A DNA stretch of 24,763 nucleotides from Spirochaetes bacterium ADurb.Bin110 (GTDB taxonomy: Bacteria; Spirochaetota; Spirochaetia; Treponematales; Rectinemataceae): contig MWDY01000168.1 of NCBI GenBank assembly GCA_002070755.1, positions 1 through 24,763 of the forward strand. The letters are read 5' to 3'. Shown here piece after piece: positions 1 to 7,797 of the stretch. The translations under genes and the position numbers were made by a program. The notes under the pieces are model-generated. The model saw only the letters and a list, made by a program, of their open reading frames with translations. It did no database searches and had not been told where the DNA came from. Positions within the stretch are counted from its first letter, which is position 1, and each line of letters begins with the position of its first letter.

Positions 1-195
1 TGCTATGAACACCGGCCCCGTAATTCCCACGAGTTCGAAAAAACCGAGGAAAAAGCCTACCGCAGCAGGGCTATAGCCGAGCCTGCGCACCATGAGCTGG
101 AGATACGGTGAGGAAATACCATACATTGCGAAGAGCATAAAGTAACCAAGTCCAAACCGCTGCGATATTTTTTGTTGATTTGCGAGCTTGTTCAT
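1..195 (-). CDS. MFS transporter, N-terminal part (runs off left edge)
   Basis: The reverse complement starts with ATG at 195 and stays open for 65 codons to the window edge. It reads as a short charged N-terminus (MNKLANQQKISQRFG) followed by two hydrophobic stretches, about residues 16-36 and 44-64. Between them is a short positively charged loop (MVRRLGYSP). This matches the TM1-loop-TM2 start of a major facilitator superfamily permease, of the LacY/MFS_1-like kind that often begins with 'LGYFMLFAMYGI'. The substrate cannot be inferred from the fragment. The gene is divergent from the glycan array and need not belong to it. There is no Shine-Dalgarno sequence in front of the start; an in-frame stop lies a short way upstream and I see no other start codon between it and the ATG. 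Confidence 0.75.
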   Translation of the reverse strand, partial: MNKLANQQKISQRFGLGYFMLFAMYGISSPYLQLMVRRLGYSPAAVGFFLGFFELVGITGPVFIA

Positions 196-588
196 AACTA
201 CTTGAAAGAATAGGGTTAAGGGGCAGATGCGTCAACCAGACATTGTGCAGACAGCATGCCGCAAAGAGCTCTCCTAGGGCGGCTCATCACAATTCTGTCC
301 AGAAAAGATGCAGCAAAAAGGGCAGAGCAATGATTCCTATACAAGAAATATTATGTTACTCTCGAATTCTTGAACGCATTGCTGCATAATTAAAGAGACT
401 ATGATATATTCATTTATTTGGCAGGTCGGTACAAAAGACTGGCTAAAATCCGCATCTGTAAAGGTTGGGCTTTTTTAGCTATCAAATCTTATTTTGCTTG
501 ATTGCATGGATTTTGCGTTTTTTGCCCGCAAAGATGGCTTAGCTGCGCAATAATATGACTAGAGCGATAGGAAAATGAGGAGAAGATA
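196..588. other. Divergent intergenic region
   Basis: This is the only gap longer than 300 bases, lying between the divergent MFS gene and the glycan array, so it should hold promoters for both. The minus-strand promoter is listed separately. For the + strand the best candidate is TTGCTG (379-384) and TATGAT (400-405) with a short 15-bp spacer, which is weak. The stretch from about 400 to 530 is AT-rich. A 7-bp inverted repeat, GCTAAAA (442-448) and TTTTAGC (473-479), has a 24-nt loop and is not convincing as a terminator. I found no supportable small gene or RNA here. Confidence 0.5.
207..235 (-). promoter_or_regulatory. Putative sigma-70-type promoter of the MFS gene
   Basis: Reading the minus strand, TTGACG (230-235) and TATTCT (207-212) are separated by exactly 17 bp. 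That is 5/6 and 4/6 agreement with the -35 and -10 consensus. The -10 ends only 11 nt before the ATG at 195, so a transcript from here would have almost no leader, which fits the missing Shine-Dalgarno. This is a prediction from pattern only. Confidence 0.4.
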
Positions 589-2133
589 ATGAAGCGCAAT
601 TGCAAGCTATGCTTATTGCTCTTGGTTATGTTTTATTTATGTCCACTAATTTTTTCTCAAGAGCTTTTAGAAGAATTAGGGCAGGAAACTACGATTCCTG
701 AAAAAATTGAAGAAGCATCATCCTCAGAAGTCACTGAATTTCGCATTCGATCGGTAAAATTTCTTATCAAAGGTCATACTAAAGAGAGAATACTAATAGA
801 GAAAGCGCAAGTAAGAATAGGTACTACATTTGATAGCGAGGAAGATCTTGAGAGTTTTATCGCTAACATAAAGCAGCGATTGCTTAATGAAAGAGTGCTT
901 CAATCAGCAGAAGTCGAATGTTGGATAGAAGCTTCTAGCGAAAACGTTCAAGAAGTTGATCTTATTATTTCTGTCGAAGACTCTTGGAACATCATTGGTC
1001 TTCCTTATTTCAAATACGATACTAATGAAGGTCTGCTTTTGAGCATTCGTGGGCGAGACTATAATTTTCTTGGCTCCATGCAAGCTCTTGTCCTCAATAT
1101 TGACTATGCAATGGATGCTGAAGGGAAGCAATCGTATGGTGGATATACCTCTTTTGGTGTTCCATTTCAGCTTCTTAGGAATGATGCTGGCCTAAATGCT
1201 TCCCAAACGCTGAAAATCCATGCAGATGAAATGCCGATCACTTCTATTAGCAACCTTAGTTTTTGGTACCGCTACAAAATTGATGGATTATATTTTATTT
1301 TTGAAGCTGCTCAAGGCCTTCAATTCAATCCAGACGAAATCCTCGATGATGTAGATCCATTTTTGCTTCGTTCATCTCTCTCCCTTTCAACATCCATCGC
1401 AACTGGCATCACAATTCCAAGGCTTGGGGATATAAGCTATTTTCCTTCTCTGTCTTTCTACCAGCTCTGGCGGCCAGATGCAGTAGTTAGATCAGACCGC
1501 CAAGGTCCGCGAATGGTCTTTTCACATGGTCTCTCTTTTGGTCAGATAGATTGGATTGCTAATATGAGGCGAGGATTATCAGCAACTATTTCAAATACAA
1601 ATACATATAATATGCAATTCAATGATTTTATTTTAGATATCGATGGGACACTATGCTATAGTGCAACTCTTGGGGGCAAAATAGGCATGAATGGACGCCT
1701 TTCTGGTTTCTATAGCTTTACTTCATCAGCGAGAGAAGATCTTGGCTCATCAATGCGTGGCATAAGAAACTCACGACTTTATGGCATCAGTGCTCTATTT
1801 CTTAATCTCGAGATGCCCATCAAACTATTCGATTTTCCAACGCATATATTCATAAAAAAGAATTGGTTTGATTTCGAGCTTCAGTTCTCTCCCTTTGTGG
1901 ATCTTGGATATGTTGAGGGAGTTGCAGGAAACGTAGCAGCAACCTATCCTTTATGGTATTCAGGAGGCATTGAATTCTTTGTATATCCTCTTCGTATGCG
2001 AACCTTCATAGTTCGTGCAAGCCTTGGCTTCGATCTCGATGCGGTAATACAAAATGGCTCATTTACACATCCTAGTCCAAGAGACAGCGCTTCCCCCTAT
2101 GAGCTATTCTTTGGACTTGGATTATTTTTATAA
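589..2133 (+). CDS. Omp85-superfamily-like outer-membrane protein (POTRA plus beta-barrel)
   Basis: The 514-aa protein begins with a classical signal peptide (basic KR, hydrophobic 7-22, cleavage near residue 23, IFS-QE). An acidic linker follows, then one POTRA-like domain at about 51-132 with alternating strands and a helix containing DSEEDLESFIANIKQRLLN. The rest (139-514) has short alternating hydrophobic/aromatic strands, typical of a 16-strand barrel, and ends in FGLGLFL. BamA/TamA proteins are usually longer and carry several POTRA domains, so this is a short accessory Omp85-like protein and not the housekeeping BamA. GAGGAG at 577-582 gives a strong ribosome-binding site. As first gene of the array it may help insert or export the surface glycan or a partner protein; that role is inference from position. 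The family call is moderately sure, the specific function is not. Confidence 0.65.
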   Translation: MKRNCKLCLLLLVMFYLCPLIFSQELLEELGQETTIPEKIEEASSSEVTEFRIRSVKFLIKGHTKERILIEKAQVRIGTTFDSEEDLESFIANIKQRLLNERVLQSAEVECWIEASSENVQEVDLIISVEDSWNIIGLPYFKYDTNEGLLLSIRGRDYNFLGSMQALVLNIDYAMDAEGKQSYGGYTSFGVPFQLLRNDAGLNASQTLKIHADEMPITSISNLSFWYRYKIDGLYFIFEAAQGLQFNPDEILDDVDPFLLRSSLSLSTSIATGITIPRLGDISYFPSLSFYQLWRPDAVVRSDRQGPRMVFSHGLSFGQIDWIANMRRGLSATISNTNTYNMQFNDFILDIDGTLCYSATLGGKIGMNGRLSGFYSFTSSAREDLGSSMRGIRNSRLYGISALFLNLEMPIKLFDFPTHIFIKKNWFDFELQFSPFVDLGYVEGVAGNVAATYPLWYSGGIEFFVYPLRMRTFIVRASLGFDLDAVIQNGSFTHPSPRDSASPYELFFGLGLFL

Positions 2134-2153
2134 GATCCAATTATGTGGGCAAT

Positions 2154-2159
2154 AAAGGA
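2154..2159 (+). promoter_or_regulatory. Ribosome-binding site deciding the AEPT start
   Basis: AAAGGA lies 7 nt before the ATG at 2167 but only 1 nt before the ATG at 2161 and after the ATG at 2143. It therefore favours 2167, where the protein begins MKQKLFTVGPV, the usual beginning of this family. Confidence 0.55.
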
Positions 2160-2166
2160 TATGCTT

Positions 2167-3231
2167 ATGAAGCAAAAGCTTTTTACAGTAGGGCCTGTGG
2201 AAATGTATCCCACTACCCTGAAAGTAGGTGGTGAGCAATTACCATATTTCCGCACACAGGAATTCTCCGATCTTGTGCTCGGATGTGAGCGATCAATATT
2301 ATCTCTTGCTGATGCTCCTCAAGACAGCAGAGCCATCTTTCTCGCGGCATCAGGAACAGGCGCTATGGAAGCAGCAGTCATCAATTCACTTACTTCCTCA
2401 GATCGCGCTTTGATTGTGGTGGGCGGATCTTTCGGAGAGCGATTTTGCGAAATCTGTGATGATGCTGAAATCCCTTATGATGCAATCAGGTTAGATCCAG
2501 GCACTTCTTTGAACCCAGCTATTCTGAAATCCTATGATTTAGGTAGCTATAAAGCTTTGCTCGTCAATGCTCACGAGACTTCTACGGGAGTGCTCTATGA
2601 CATCCCGAGATTAGGCGAAGTATGCCGAAAATACGGTTTGCTTTTTATAGTTGATGCGATAAGCGCATTCCTTTGCGATGCTCTCTCTATGAAATCTATG
2701 GGAATAGATATGCTTATTACAAGCTCTCAGAAAGCTCTTGCGCTCGCACCTGGTTTATCGATTATTGTTTTATCTGCGCGCGCAATAAATATTATAGAAC
2801 AAGCCCATGTGCATTCTCATTATTTTGGTCTGAAAAAATATTTGCTCGATGGAACAAGGGGGCAAACGCCCTTCACACCTGCTGTTGGAGTTTTGCTTCA
2901 GCTTTCAGATCGATTACGATCTCTTGAAAAGCTAGGTACTTATGCCCTGGTGGAACAAAGCGCAGCACGTGCAAACTATTTTAGAAATCTAGTAAAAGAT
3001 CTTCCCTATAAATTTTTTGCAGACCATCCTTCCAATGCGCTCACAGCCTTGAGTCCTCAGAATGGGCATTCTGCCTATGATATCTATGAAATCTTAAAAG
3101 ACAAATATGGCTTTGTAGTCACGCCAAATGGAGGAAAATTGAAAGATATTGTATTTAGAGTAGGACATATGGGGAATATTACTTATGAAGATCTCAATGC
3201 TCTTGCAGTAGCGATCAAGGAGATCGTCTAA
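2167..3231 (+). CDS. phnW: 2-aminoethylphosphonate-pyruvate aminotransferase-like enzyme
   Basis: This is a class V (fold type I) PLP aminotransferase of 354 aa from the chosen start. Visible landmarks are the N-terminal LFTVGPVE, the phosphate-binding loop ASGTGAMEAA (61-70), HETSTG (136-141), the PLP-nitrogen aspartate in VDAIS (D163) and the Schiff-base lysine in SSQKALALAPG (K189). These fit the PhnW/AEPT branch, which interconverts AEP plus pyruvate with phosphonoacetaldehyde plus alanine; serine-glyoxylate-type relatives cannot be excluded. The next gene, a CMP-transferase of the PntC/LicC type, overlaps it by one base (TAATG). PntC was characterised in T. denticola as a fusion with AEPT, so this pair looks like the split, reversed-order version. 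It probably makes AEP here and does not degrade it. The ATGs at 2143 and 2161 are alternative starts. Confidence 0.7.
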   Translation: MKQKLFTVGPVEMYPTTLKVGGEQLPYFRTQEFSDLVLGCERSILSLADAPQDSRAIFLAASGTGAMEAAVINSLTSSDRALIVVGGSFGERFCEICDDAEIPYDAIRLDPGTSLNPAILKSYDLGSYKALLVNAHETSTGVLYDIPRLGEVCRKYGLLFIVDAISAFLCDALSMKSMGIDMLITSSQKALALAPGLSIIVLSARAINIIEQAHVHSHYFGLKKYLLDGTRGQTPFTPAVGVLLQLSDRLRSLEKLGTYALVEQSAARANYFRNLVKDLPYKFFADHPSNALTALSPQNGHSAYDIYEILKDKYGFVVTPNGGKLKDIVFRVGHMGNITYEDLNALAVAIKEIV

Positions 3232-3935
3232 TGAAAGCAATTCTCATGGCTGCTGGCAAAGGCACTAGAATAAGCCGCCATATTGATGGGAAACCAAAAT
3301 GCACAGTCGATCTTGGCGATGGAAAGACGCTCATCCAATATAGTGTTGAGCTTCTAGGGAAGAGGGGGATAAAAGACATCACCATTGTGTTAGGATATCA
3401 GGGAGAAGTGATCAGGGAGATTGTCGGGGACAGCGTCCATTATGTAGAGAATCCTTTCTTTGATATTACCAACAGCATAGTTTCTCTTTGGTTCGCGCAG
3501 GACTATATTGTTGGAGATGATCGATACCTGATTATGAATGGTGATGTCTTTCTTTCAGAAGAAGCTCTCGATCGAATTGTAGTCGAAAAGTTGAGCCCTG
3601 TTCTCTTTTACGATTCGACAAGGATATCAGAAGCTGATTATAGATTCTATTGTAAAGATGATAGATTGATGAAATTTGGTAAAGATCTTAGCAATGAGGA
3701 AACATCAGGAGAATATATAGGATGCGCCATTATTGGTGATGGATTTGCGACCACTTTTATCCAGAGAATGAATGAGCTCATCCACACTCAGCACCACAGC
3801 CAATGGTGGGAAGATGTACTGTATTCGATGGCTGAAGAACAAGCTCTTGCTGTCAAGGATATAGGTGGCGCCTTTTGGGCAGAAGTGGATTACGTTGAGG
3901 ACTATCTTAGGATACAAGATTTTTATAGGAAATGA
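3231..3935 (+). CDS. pntC: CTP:2-AEP cytidylyltransferase (PntC-like) or CTP:phosphocholine cytidylyltransferase (LicC-like)
   Basis: This 234-aa cytosolic nucleotidyltransferase has the MobA/LicC fold signature. It shows MAAGKGTR (6-13), KPK (21-23), the LicC/PntC-type NSIVSLW (81-87), the metal-binding NGDV (103-106) and a C-terminal WAEVDYVEDY (216-225). The family activates a small phospho- or phosphono-alcohol/amine with CTP. Length is normal for a stand-alone enzyme. Translational coupling to the upstream AEP aminotransferase argues for AEP as substrate, giving CMP-AEP. The three LicD proteins later in the array would equally accept a CDP-choline-like donor, so the substrate stays open. 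No choline kinase (LicA) or choline transporter (LicB) is visible in the window, which leans toward AEP. Fold and reaction class are secure; the substrate is inference. Confidence 0.65.
   Translation: MKAILMAAGKGTRISRHIDGKPKCTVDLGDGKTLIQYSVELLGKRGIKDITIVLGYQGEVIREIVGDSVHYVENPFFDITNSIVSLWFAQDYIVGDDRYLIMNGDVFLSEEALDRIVVEKLSPVLFYDSTRISEADYRFYCKDDRLMKFGKDLSNEETSGEYIGCAIIGDGFATTFIQRMNELIHTQHHSQWWEDVLYSMAEEQALAVKDIGGAFWAEVDYVEDYLRIQDFYRK
3927..3930 (+). promoter_or_regulatory. Ribosome-binding site supporting a GTG start at 3937
   Basis: AGGA inside the last codons of the cytidylyltransferase gene is 6 nt before GTG 3937. That start falls just after the upstream stop codon and yields a protein with a clean signal peptide; the longer frame upstream would bury it. 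Confidence 0.5.
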
Positions 3936-3936
3936 T

Positions 3937-4707
3937 GTGAATTGGCTAGTGAAGATTTTTGCCATAGTACTTGTTTTATGTTCTATATTGCCTTTTTTTG
4001 CTGCTGCTTCAGAATTAGTTCCTGAAATAATGTTTCAAAAACTTACTCAAGAAGAAACTGCGATGTTGAAGAATGGAGAGCCCATAATTAGGTCTATTCG
4101 CTCTTCTTCAGATATGCTGCTAGTGCCTTTTGATAAGGATTCCCAGATGCTGATTGAACGCGCGAAGAAGCTGAACGGGAATTATATTACTGAATTTATC
4201 CTTGCTCTTCCTTTGACCAGAAAAGGTCAAGGCACAATGATCCTTGATAGATTGTTGAAAGTAATCGCAAATGTAAAAGGATATGTGAGTATTCCTTATT
4301 ATTCAGTCAGACAGCAAACTACTTATGATTTGTTCGATAAGATGGATATCATTTCGCAGACGAAATTTTCTGAAGGCGAAAGTATTGTCGTGCTTCAGCA
4401 TATGGAACCATTTGACGATTTTCGTGCGGAATATCGCTATGCAAAAATCGGAAATAATCTCTCCTTTTCTGGAGAAAATTTGGATTCCATAATTTATTCA
4501 TATAGGAATCTTTCTGTGGTAGCTCCTCATAAGATGCGCTGGGAGCTTTATGCTTTTGAAAAGGATGGCTGCCTCTATGCCTATGGCTATGGCGCAGTGC
4601 GGGCATTCGATTTATTTGGTCTATTCCGCGACAGGCTTGAGCCTTCATTTATGGGGCGTGTAAGTGCATTTTTCAAGTATATAGCCGAAAAAATGTCACT
4701 ATCCTAA
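3937..4707 (+). CDS. Secreted (periplasmic) protein of unknown function, possibly DUF6675-like
   Basis: From the GTG start the product has 256 aa. It begins with an ideal signal peptide: NWLVK, then hydrophobic 6-21, then cleavage around AAA-SE near residue 24. No lipobox cysteine sits at the cleavage site, so it is probably soluble or outer-membrane-associated. The mature part is mixed alpha/beta with conserved-looking aromatic patches (YVSIPYYSVR, GCLYAYGYGAVR) and no further membrane spans. It resembles the uncharacterised DUF6675-type spirochaete proteins as I remember them, which I cannot verify here. It sits immediately after the AEP/CMP genes, 1 nt past the stop, and before gmd, so it is likely co-transcribed with both. 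An envelope partner of the glycan system is a guess from location. An open frame extends upstream to 3865 but overlaps pntC and lacks a signal peptide at its N-terminus. Confidence 0.6.
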   Translation: MNWLVKIFAIVLVLCSILPFFAAASELVPEIMFQKLTQEETAMLKNGEPIIRSIRSSSDMLLVPFDKDSQMLIERAKKLNGNYITEFILALPLTRKGQGTMILDRLLKVIANVKGYVSIPYYSVRQQTTYDLFDKMDIISQTKFSEGESIVVLQHMEPFDDFRAEYRYAKIGNNLSFSGENLDSIIYSYRNLSVVAPHKMRWELYAFEKDGCLYAYGYGAVRAFDLFGLFRDRLEPSFMGRVSAFFKYIAEKMSLS

Positions 4708-4739
4708 AGATCTATAGGAATCGCTGAAGGAGTTGACTT

Positions 4740-5825
4740 ATGAAGACAGCGCTTATTACCGGTATTACCGGCCAAGATGGTAAATACCTCGCTGAATTGC
4801 TTCTTGAAAAAGGCTATATGGTTCATGGAATCAAGCGAAGGAGTTCGAGCTTCAATACGCAACGCATTGACCATATCTATACTGATCCTCATGCTCCAGA
4901 GTGCAAATTCAGACTTCATTACGGTGATCTCACTGATGGCACCAACCTCATTCGCTTAATCGAAGAACTACAGCCTGATGAAATATACAACCTTGCAGCC
5001 CAGAGCCATGTAAAGGTCTCTTTCGAGGTCCCCGAATATACAGCCAATGTAGATGCAATCGGTACCTTGAGGCTTCTTGAGGCCATTCGCCTTTTGGGAT
5101 TTGAGAAAAAAACACGATTTTATCAAGCTTCTACCTCGGAACTCTTTGGCAAAGCCCAGGAGACTCCTCAGCGCGAAACAACTCCCTTCTATCCAAGAAG
5201 CCCTTATGCGGTCGCCAAGCTCTACGCCTATTGGATCACCATAAACTACCGAGAAGCCTACGGTCTTCATGCCAGTAACGGTATTCTCTTTAACCATGAG
5301 TCGCCAGTTCGAGGTGAGACCTTTGTGACTCGTAAGATCACTAGGGCAGCAGCACGCATAAAATACGGACTCGATGAAAGGCTTTATCTTGGAAATCTCG
5401 ATGCTCAGCGCGACTGGGGGTATGCCAAGGAATATGTTGAAGGAATGTGGCTAATGCTCCAGCAGGAAATGCCAGGTGATTATGTTCTGGCGACAGGCCG
5501 AACCTCAACAATACGAGCATTTGTAGAAAAGGCATTCAAACGAGCAGGCTTTAGTATAGCATGGAAAGGCAAAGGCCTTGAAGAAAAAGGGATAGACACA
5601 GTAACAGATCGCATTCTTGTTGAGGTCGATCCTCAATACTTTAGGCCTAGCGAAGTAGACTCGCTTCTTGGTGATGCATCCAAAGCGCGAGAAAAGCTGA
5701 AATGGCAGCCTCATTGTACCTTGGAAGAACTTATCGATATCATGATGGAACATGATCTCGCTGAAGCTAATAGAGAAAGCCATCTCAAAGAGCATGGTTT
5801 CCCAGTGGCAAACCCTCATGAATAA
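4740..5825 (+). CDS. gmd: GDP-mannose 4,6-dehydratase
   Basis: The 361-aa short-chain dehydratase converts GDP-D-mannose to GDP-4-keto-6-deoxy-D-mannose, the first step toward GDP-L-fucose. It aligns by eye with the E. coli Gmd I remember over its whole length. Landmarks are the NADP-binding GITGQDG (8-14), [18 protein letters not shown] (30-47), NLAAQSHV (84-91), STSELFG (131-137) and the catalytic YAVAK (Y156, K160). [17 protein letters not shown] is also present. Nothing essential seems missing. AAGGAG at 4727-4732 is 7 nt before the ATG, one of the strongest ribosome-binding sites in the window. Its partner Fcl lies at 7798, with two glycosyltransferase genes between them. Confidence 0.96.
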   Translation: MKTALITGITGQDGKYLAELLLEKGYMVHGIKRRSSSFNTQRIDHIYTDPHAPECKFRLHYGDLTDGTNLIRLIEELQPDEIYNLAAQSHVKVSFEVPEYTANVDAIGTLRLLEAIRLLGFEKKTRFYQASTSELFGKAQETPQRETTPFYPRSPYAVAKLYAYWITINYREAYGLHASNGILFNHESPVRGETFVTRKITRAAARIKYGLDERLYLGNLDAQRDWGYAKEYVEGMWLMLQQEMPGDYVLATGRTSTIRAFVEKAFKRAGFSIAWKGKGLEEKGIDTVTDRILVEVDPQYFRPSEVDSLLGDASKAREKLKWQPHCTLEELIDIMMEHDLAEANRESHLKEHGFPVANPHE

Positions 5826-5834
5826 GGCTTTTCT

Positions 5835-6899
5835 GTGAAGCTGCTCTTTGTCATTCAAGATTCCCATGGTTGGGCTGGAACGGAGCGAGTCACAAACCTT
5901 ATCGCCAATGGCCTCTCAGATCGATATGAGATAGAAGTGCTCTCCCTCAGCGAGAGGCCTTCGTGCGAAAAAGGGTATCTGTATAAAGCCTCTATAGTGC
6001 GTTCCTATATCCCTATTCATCAAGGAGTTTTAGGTCTTTTTTCTATCAATACAAAAACCGCTCGGCATATTAGCCGGGGCGCGTACGATGTGGTCGTGAT
6101 TTCGGGGGTAGGAGAGATCAAGTTTCTTCTCGTTGCTATCCTCTTCTGCAGAACGAAATTCGTTGCTTGGGAGCACTTCAATGCGGCATATACACATAGA
6201 CGAGTAAACCGCAAGGTTGCAGCACGCTTCTGCGATGCAATAGTCGTGCTCACCAGAGCCGATGCTGACGACTGGCAGCTCTATCTACACCCTCGCGGTC
6301 ATATTGTCAGGATTCCTAATCCGCTAGCGACAATACCTCGGCAACCTTCTCTGTTAACCACAACAAGAGTGCTCGCGCTTGGAAGGCTTGAAGAGCAAAA
6401 GCGCTTCGATCTGCTCATCGATGCATTTGTCCTTATGCATGCCAAGTATCCCGATTGGACCTTGCGCATCCGCGGTACAGGTTCCAAGGAGGCTGAGCTC
6501 AAAAATCGCGTCAAAGAACTCGGGCTCGAAAACGCCATCGAGATACTTCCCGCCGTGGAAGATGTTGCTTCGGAATATCAGGTTGCATCGATCTATGCTC
6601 TTAGCTCGAAATTTGAGGGTTTCCCCATGACCCTGATCGAAGCAATGGCATTTGGTATTCCCTGTGTAAGCTTCGATTGTCCAAATGGCCCTTCTGAGAT
6701 TATTGCGCAAGGGGAAGATGGCTTTCTCGTTCCCTATGGCGATGTCACGGCACTTGCAGGCGCGCTAGCAAAGCTTGCCCAAGAACCCACGCTTCGCATG
6801 CAAATGGGCCGCAAGGCAAGAGAGCATATTAAGCGCTTTGACCAGGAACATGTGAGCGCACTATGGGAAGACTTTTTAGCGAAACTATGTCAAGAATAG
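5835..6899 (+). CDS. Glycosyltransferase family 4
   Basis: The 354-aa GT-B protein is translated from GTG, with AAGG about 8 nt upstream. The N-terminal half has the usual acceptor-side opening (MKLLFVIQDSHGWAGTERV). The donor-side half contains LGRLEEQKR (182-190), the nucleotide-sugar loop around GTGSKEAE and the GT4 EX7E motif EGFPMTLIE (261-269). It is a cytoplasmic or peripheral-membrane retaining glycosyltransferase that adds one sugar to the lipid-linked glycan. The opening GWAGTERVTNLIANGL is typical of GT4 enzymes of O-antigen and capsule loci. The donor sugar cannot be read from the sequence. Its place between gmd and fcl is suggestive, but fucose transfer is already assigned to the GT11 protein further on. 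Confidence 0.88.
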   Translation: MKLLFVIQDSHGWAGTERVTNLIANGLSDRYEIEVLSLSERPSCEKGYLYKASIVRSYIPIHQGVLGLFSINTKTARHISRGAYDVVVISGVGEIKFLLVAILFCRTKFVAWEHFNAAYTHRRVNRKVAARFCDAIVVLTRADADDWQLYLHPRGHIVRIPNPLATIPRQPSLLTTTRVLALGRLEEQKRFDLLIDAFVLMHAKYPDWTLRIRGTGSKEAELKNRVKELGLENAIEILPAVEDVASEYQVASIYALSSKFEGFPMTLIEAMAFGIPCVSFDCPNGPSEIIAQGEDGFLVPYGDVTALAGALAKLAQEPTLRMQMGRKAREHIKRFDQEHVSALWEDFLAKLCQE

Positions 6900-6903
6900 G
6901 TCT

Positions 6904-7680
6904 ATGCCCACCGTCAGTGTTGTGATTCCTGTTTACAATGCCATGGCTACTCTCGGCAGAGCTATCGAATCGGTGCTTTCCCAGAATAGTATAGGCAACA
7001 CGATAGAAATACTTATTGTCGATGATGGATCGACCGATCAGACCGGAACAATTGCAACACAGTATGTTCAGGCATATCCCGATCGCATACGACTTATTCA
7101 TCAACACAATCAAGGGCCTGCAGCCACAAGAAATACCGGAATTGCAGCAGCAGTCGGAGAGCTCATTGCCTTTCTTGATGCTGATGATTGGTGGCTTCCC
7201 GGCAAGCTTGCTTCACAGCTTCGTGTGTTAGAGGAGAAGCCGGAAGTAGCGCTCGTCTGCACCACCATGAATGGACATAGCCTCTGGGGCAAACCTGCTG
7301 TCATCATCTTAAGATTTAGGGATCTACTCTGGTCTAATAAGGTCTATACATCGAGTGTGCTTGCTAGGAAGACAATTCTCCTCGCAGCGGGTTGCTTTAA
7401 TCCACAAAGGAGACTTTGCGAAGATTATGAGCTCTGGCTTTCGATTGGGGCAACGCACCCTATCGCCTTGCTCAATACTCCTTACCTTATGTACAGCAAA
7501 GGCATAGGAACCTCATCACGCCTCTGGGCTATGGAACGAGCTGAACTCAAGACCTATGCTATTCTAAAGCAAAGGAAGCTTGTCTCTGGGCCAATCTATA
7601 CAATTTTGCGATACTGGTCCCTGGCAAAATATATGATTCGAGTTGTGCAAAAGTTCGCCTTAGGAAAGCACTTTATATGA
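6904..7680 (+). CDS. Glycosyltransferase family 2
   Basis: This 258-aa GT-A enzyme is inverting by family. Landmarks are SVVIPVYNA at the N-terminus, VDDGSTD (39-45), NQGPAATRNTGI (69-80), the metal-binding DADDWW (92-97) and the catalytic-base region CEDYELWLSIG. The C-terminus (from about 225) carries a basic and hydrophobic stretch that may rest on the membrane. Only 4 nt separate it from the preceding GT4 gene, so the two are translated together. No strong Shine-Dalgarno is visible ahead of the ATG (only AATAGG), which fits coupling. Donor and acceptor are unknown. Confidence 0.88.
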   Translation: MPTVSVVIPVYNAMATLGRAIESVLSQNSIGNTIEILIVDDGSTDQTGTIATQYVQAYPDRIRLIHQHNQGPAATRNTGIAAAVGELIAFLDADDWWLPGKLASQLRVLEEKPEVALVCTTMNGHSLWGKPAVIILRFRDLLWSNKVYTSSVLARKTILLAAGCFNPQRRLCEDYELWLSIGATHPIALLNTPYLMYSKGIGTSSRLWAMERAELKTYAILKQRKLVSGPIYTILRYWSLAKYMIRVVQKFALGKHFI

Positions 7681-7778
7681 AAGCACCTTACATAAAAAAA
7701 GCTTCTCTTCAGCGCATCAACCTTGGTACTGATCCTTGTAACCCTATTGTCCTATTGCACGCTGATGACTATGCTTAG
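7677..7778 (+). pseudogene. Short ORF, possible remnant of a YdjC/ChbG-like deacetylase
   Basis: A 33-codon frame overlaps the stop of the GT2 gene as ATGA, the arrangement used by real genes elsewhere in this array, but it ends at TAG 7776-7778. Its last residues are IVLLHADDYA and the codon after the stop is serine. That resembles the N-terminal metal-binding 'ADD(Y/F)GLS' motif of YdjC/ChbG/HpnK carbohydrate deacetylases, with the stop at the position of the leucine codon. No downstream deacetylase sequence remains, since fcl starts 20 nt later. It may be a relic of a deleted gene, or pure chance. Confidence 0.25.
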
Positions 7779-7797
7779 TCAAAAAGGCTCGTGAAAG

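Noticed and set aside
308..389. Two tiny + strand ORFs (about 20 codons) in the left intergenic region
   Set aside because: They overlap each other in different frames, have poor ribosome-binding sites and no recognisable sequence.
442..479. Inverted repeat GCTAAAA / TTTTAGC as a terminator or hairpin
   Set aside because: Only 7 mostly A-T pairs with a 24-nt loop; too weak, and there is no upstream gene on that strand to terminate.
2143..2166. Longer N-terminus for the AEP aminotransferase
   Set aside because: The only ribosome-binding site lies after ATG 2143 and immediately before ATG 2161. Family proteins start close to the LFTVGPV block, which fits ATG 2167.
3865..3936. Upstream extension of the secreted-protein gene into pntC
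   Set aside because: It would overlap the cytidylyltransferase by 71 bp and place the signal peptide some 24 residues inside the protein. GTG 3937 has a ribosome-binding site and a clean signal peptide.
5505..5867. A 120-codon minus-strand frame over the end of gmd
   Set aside because: Antisense to a secure gene, composition unlike a protein, no motif.
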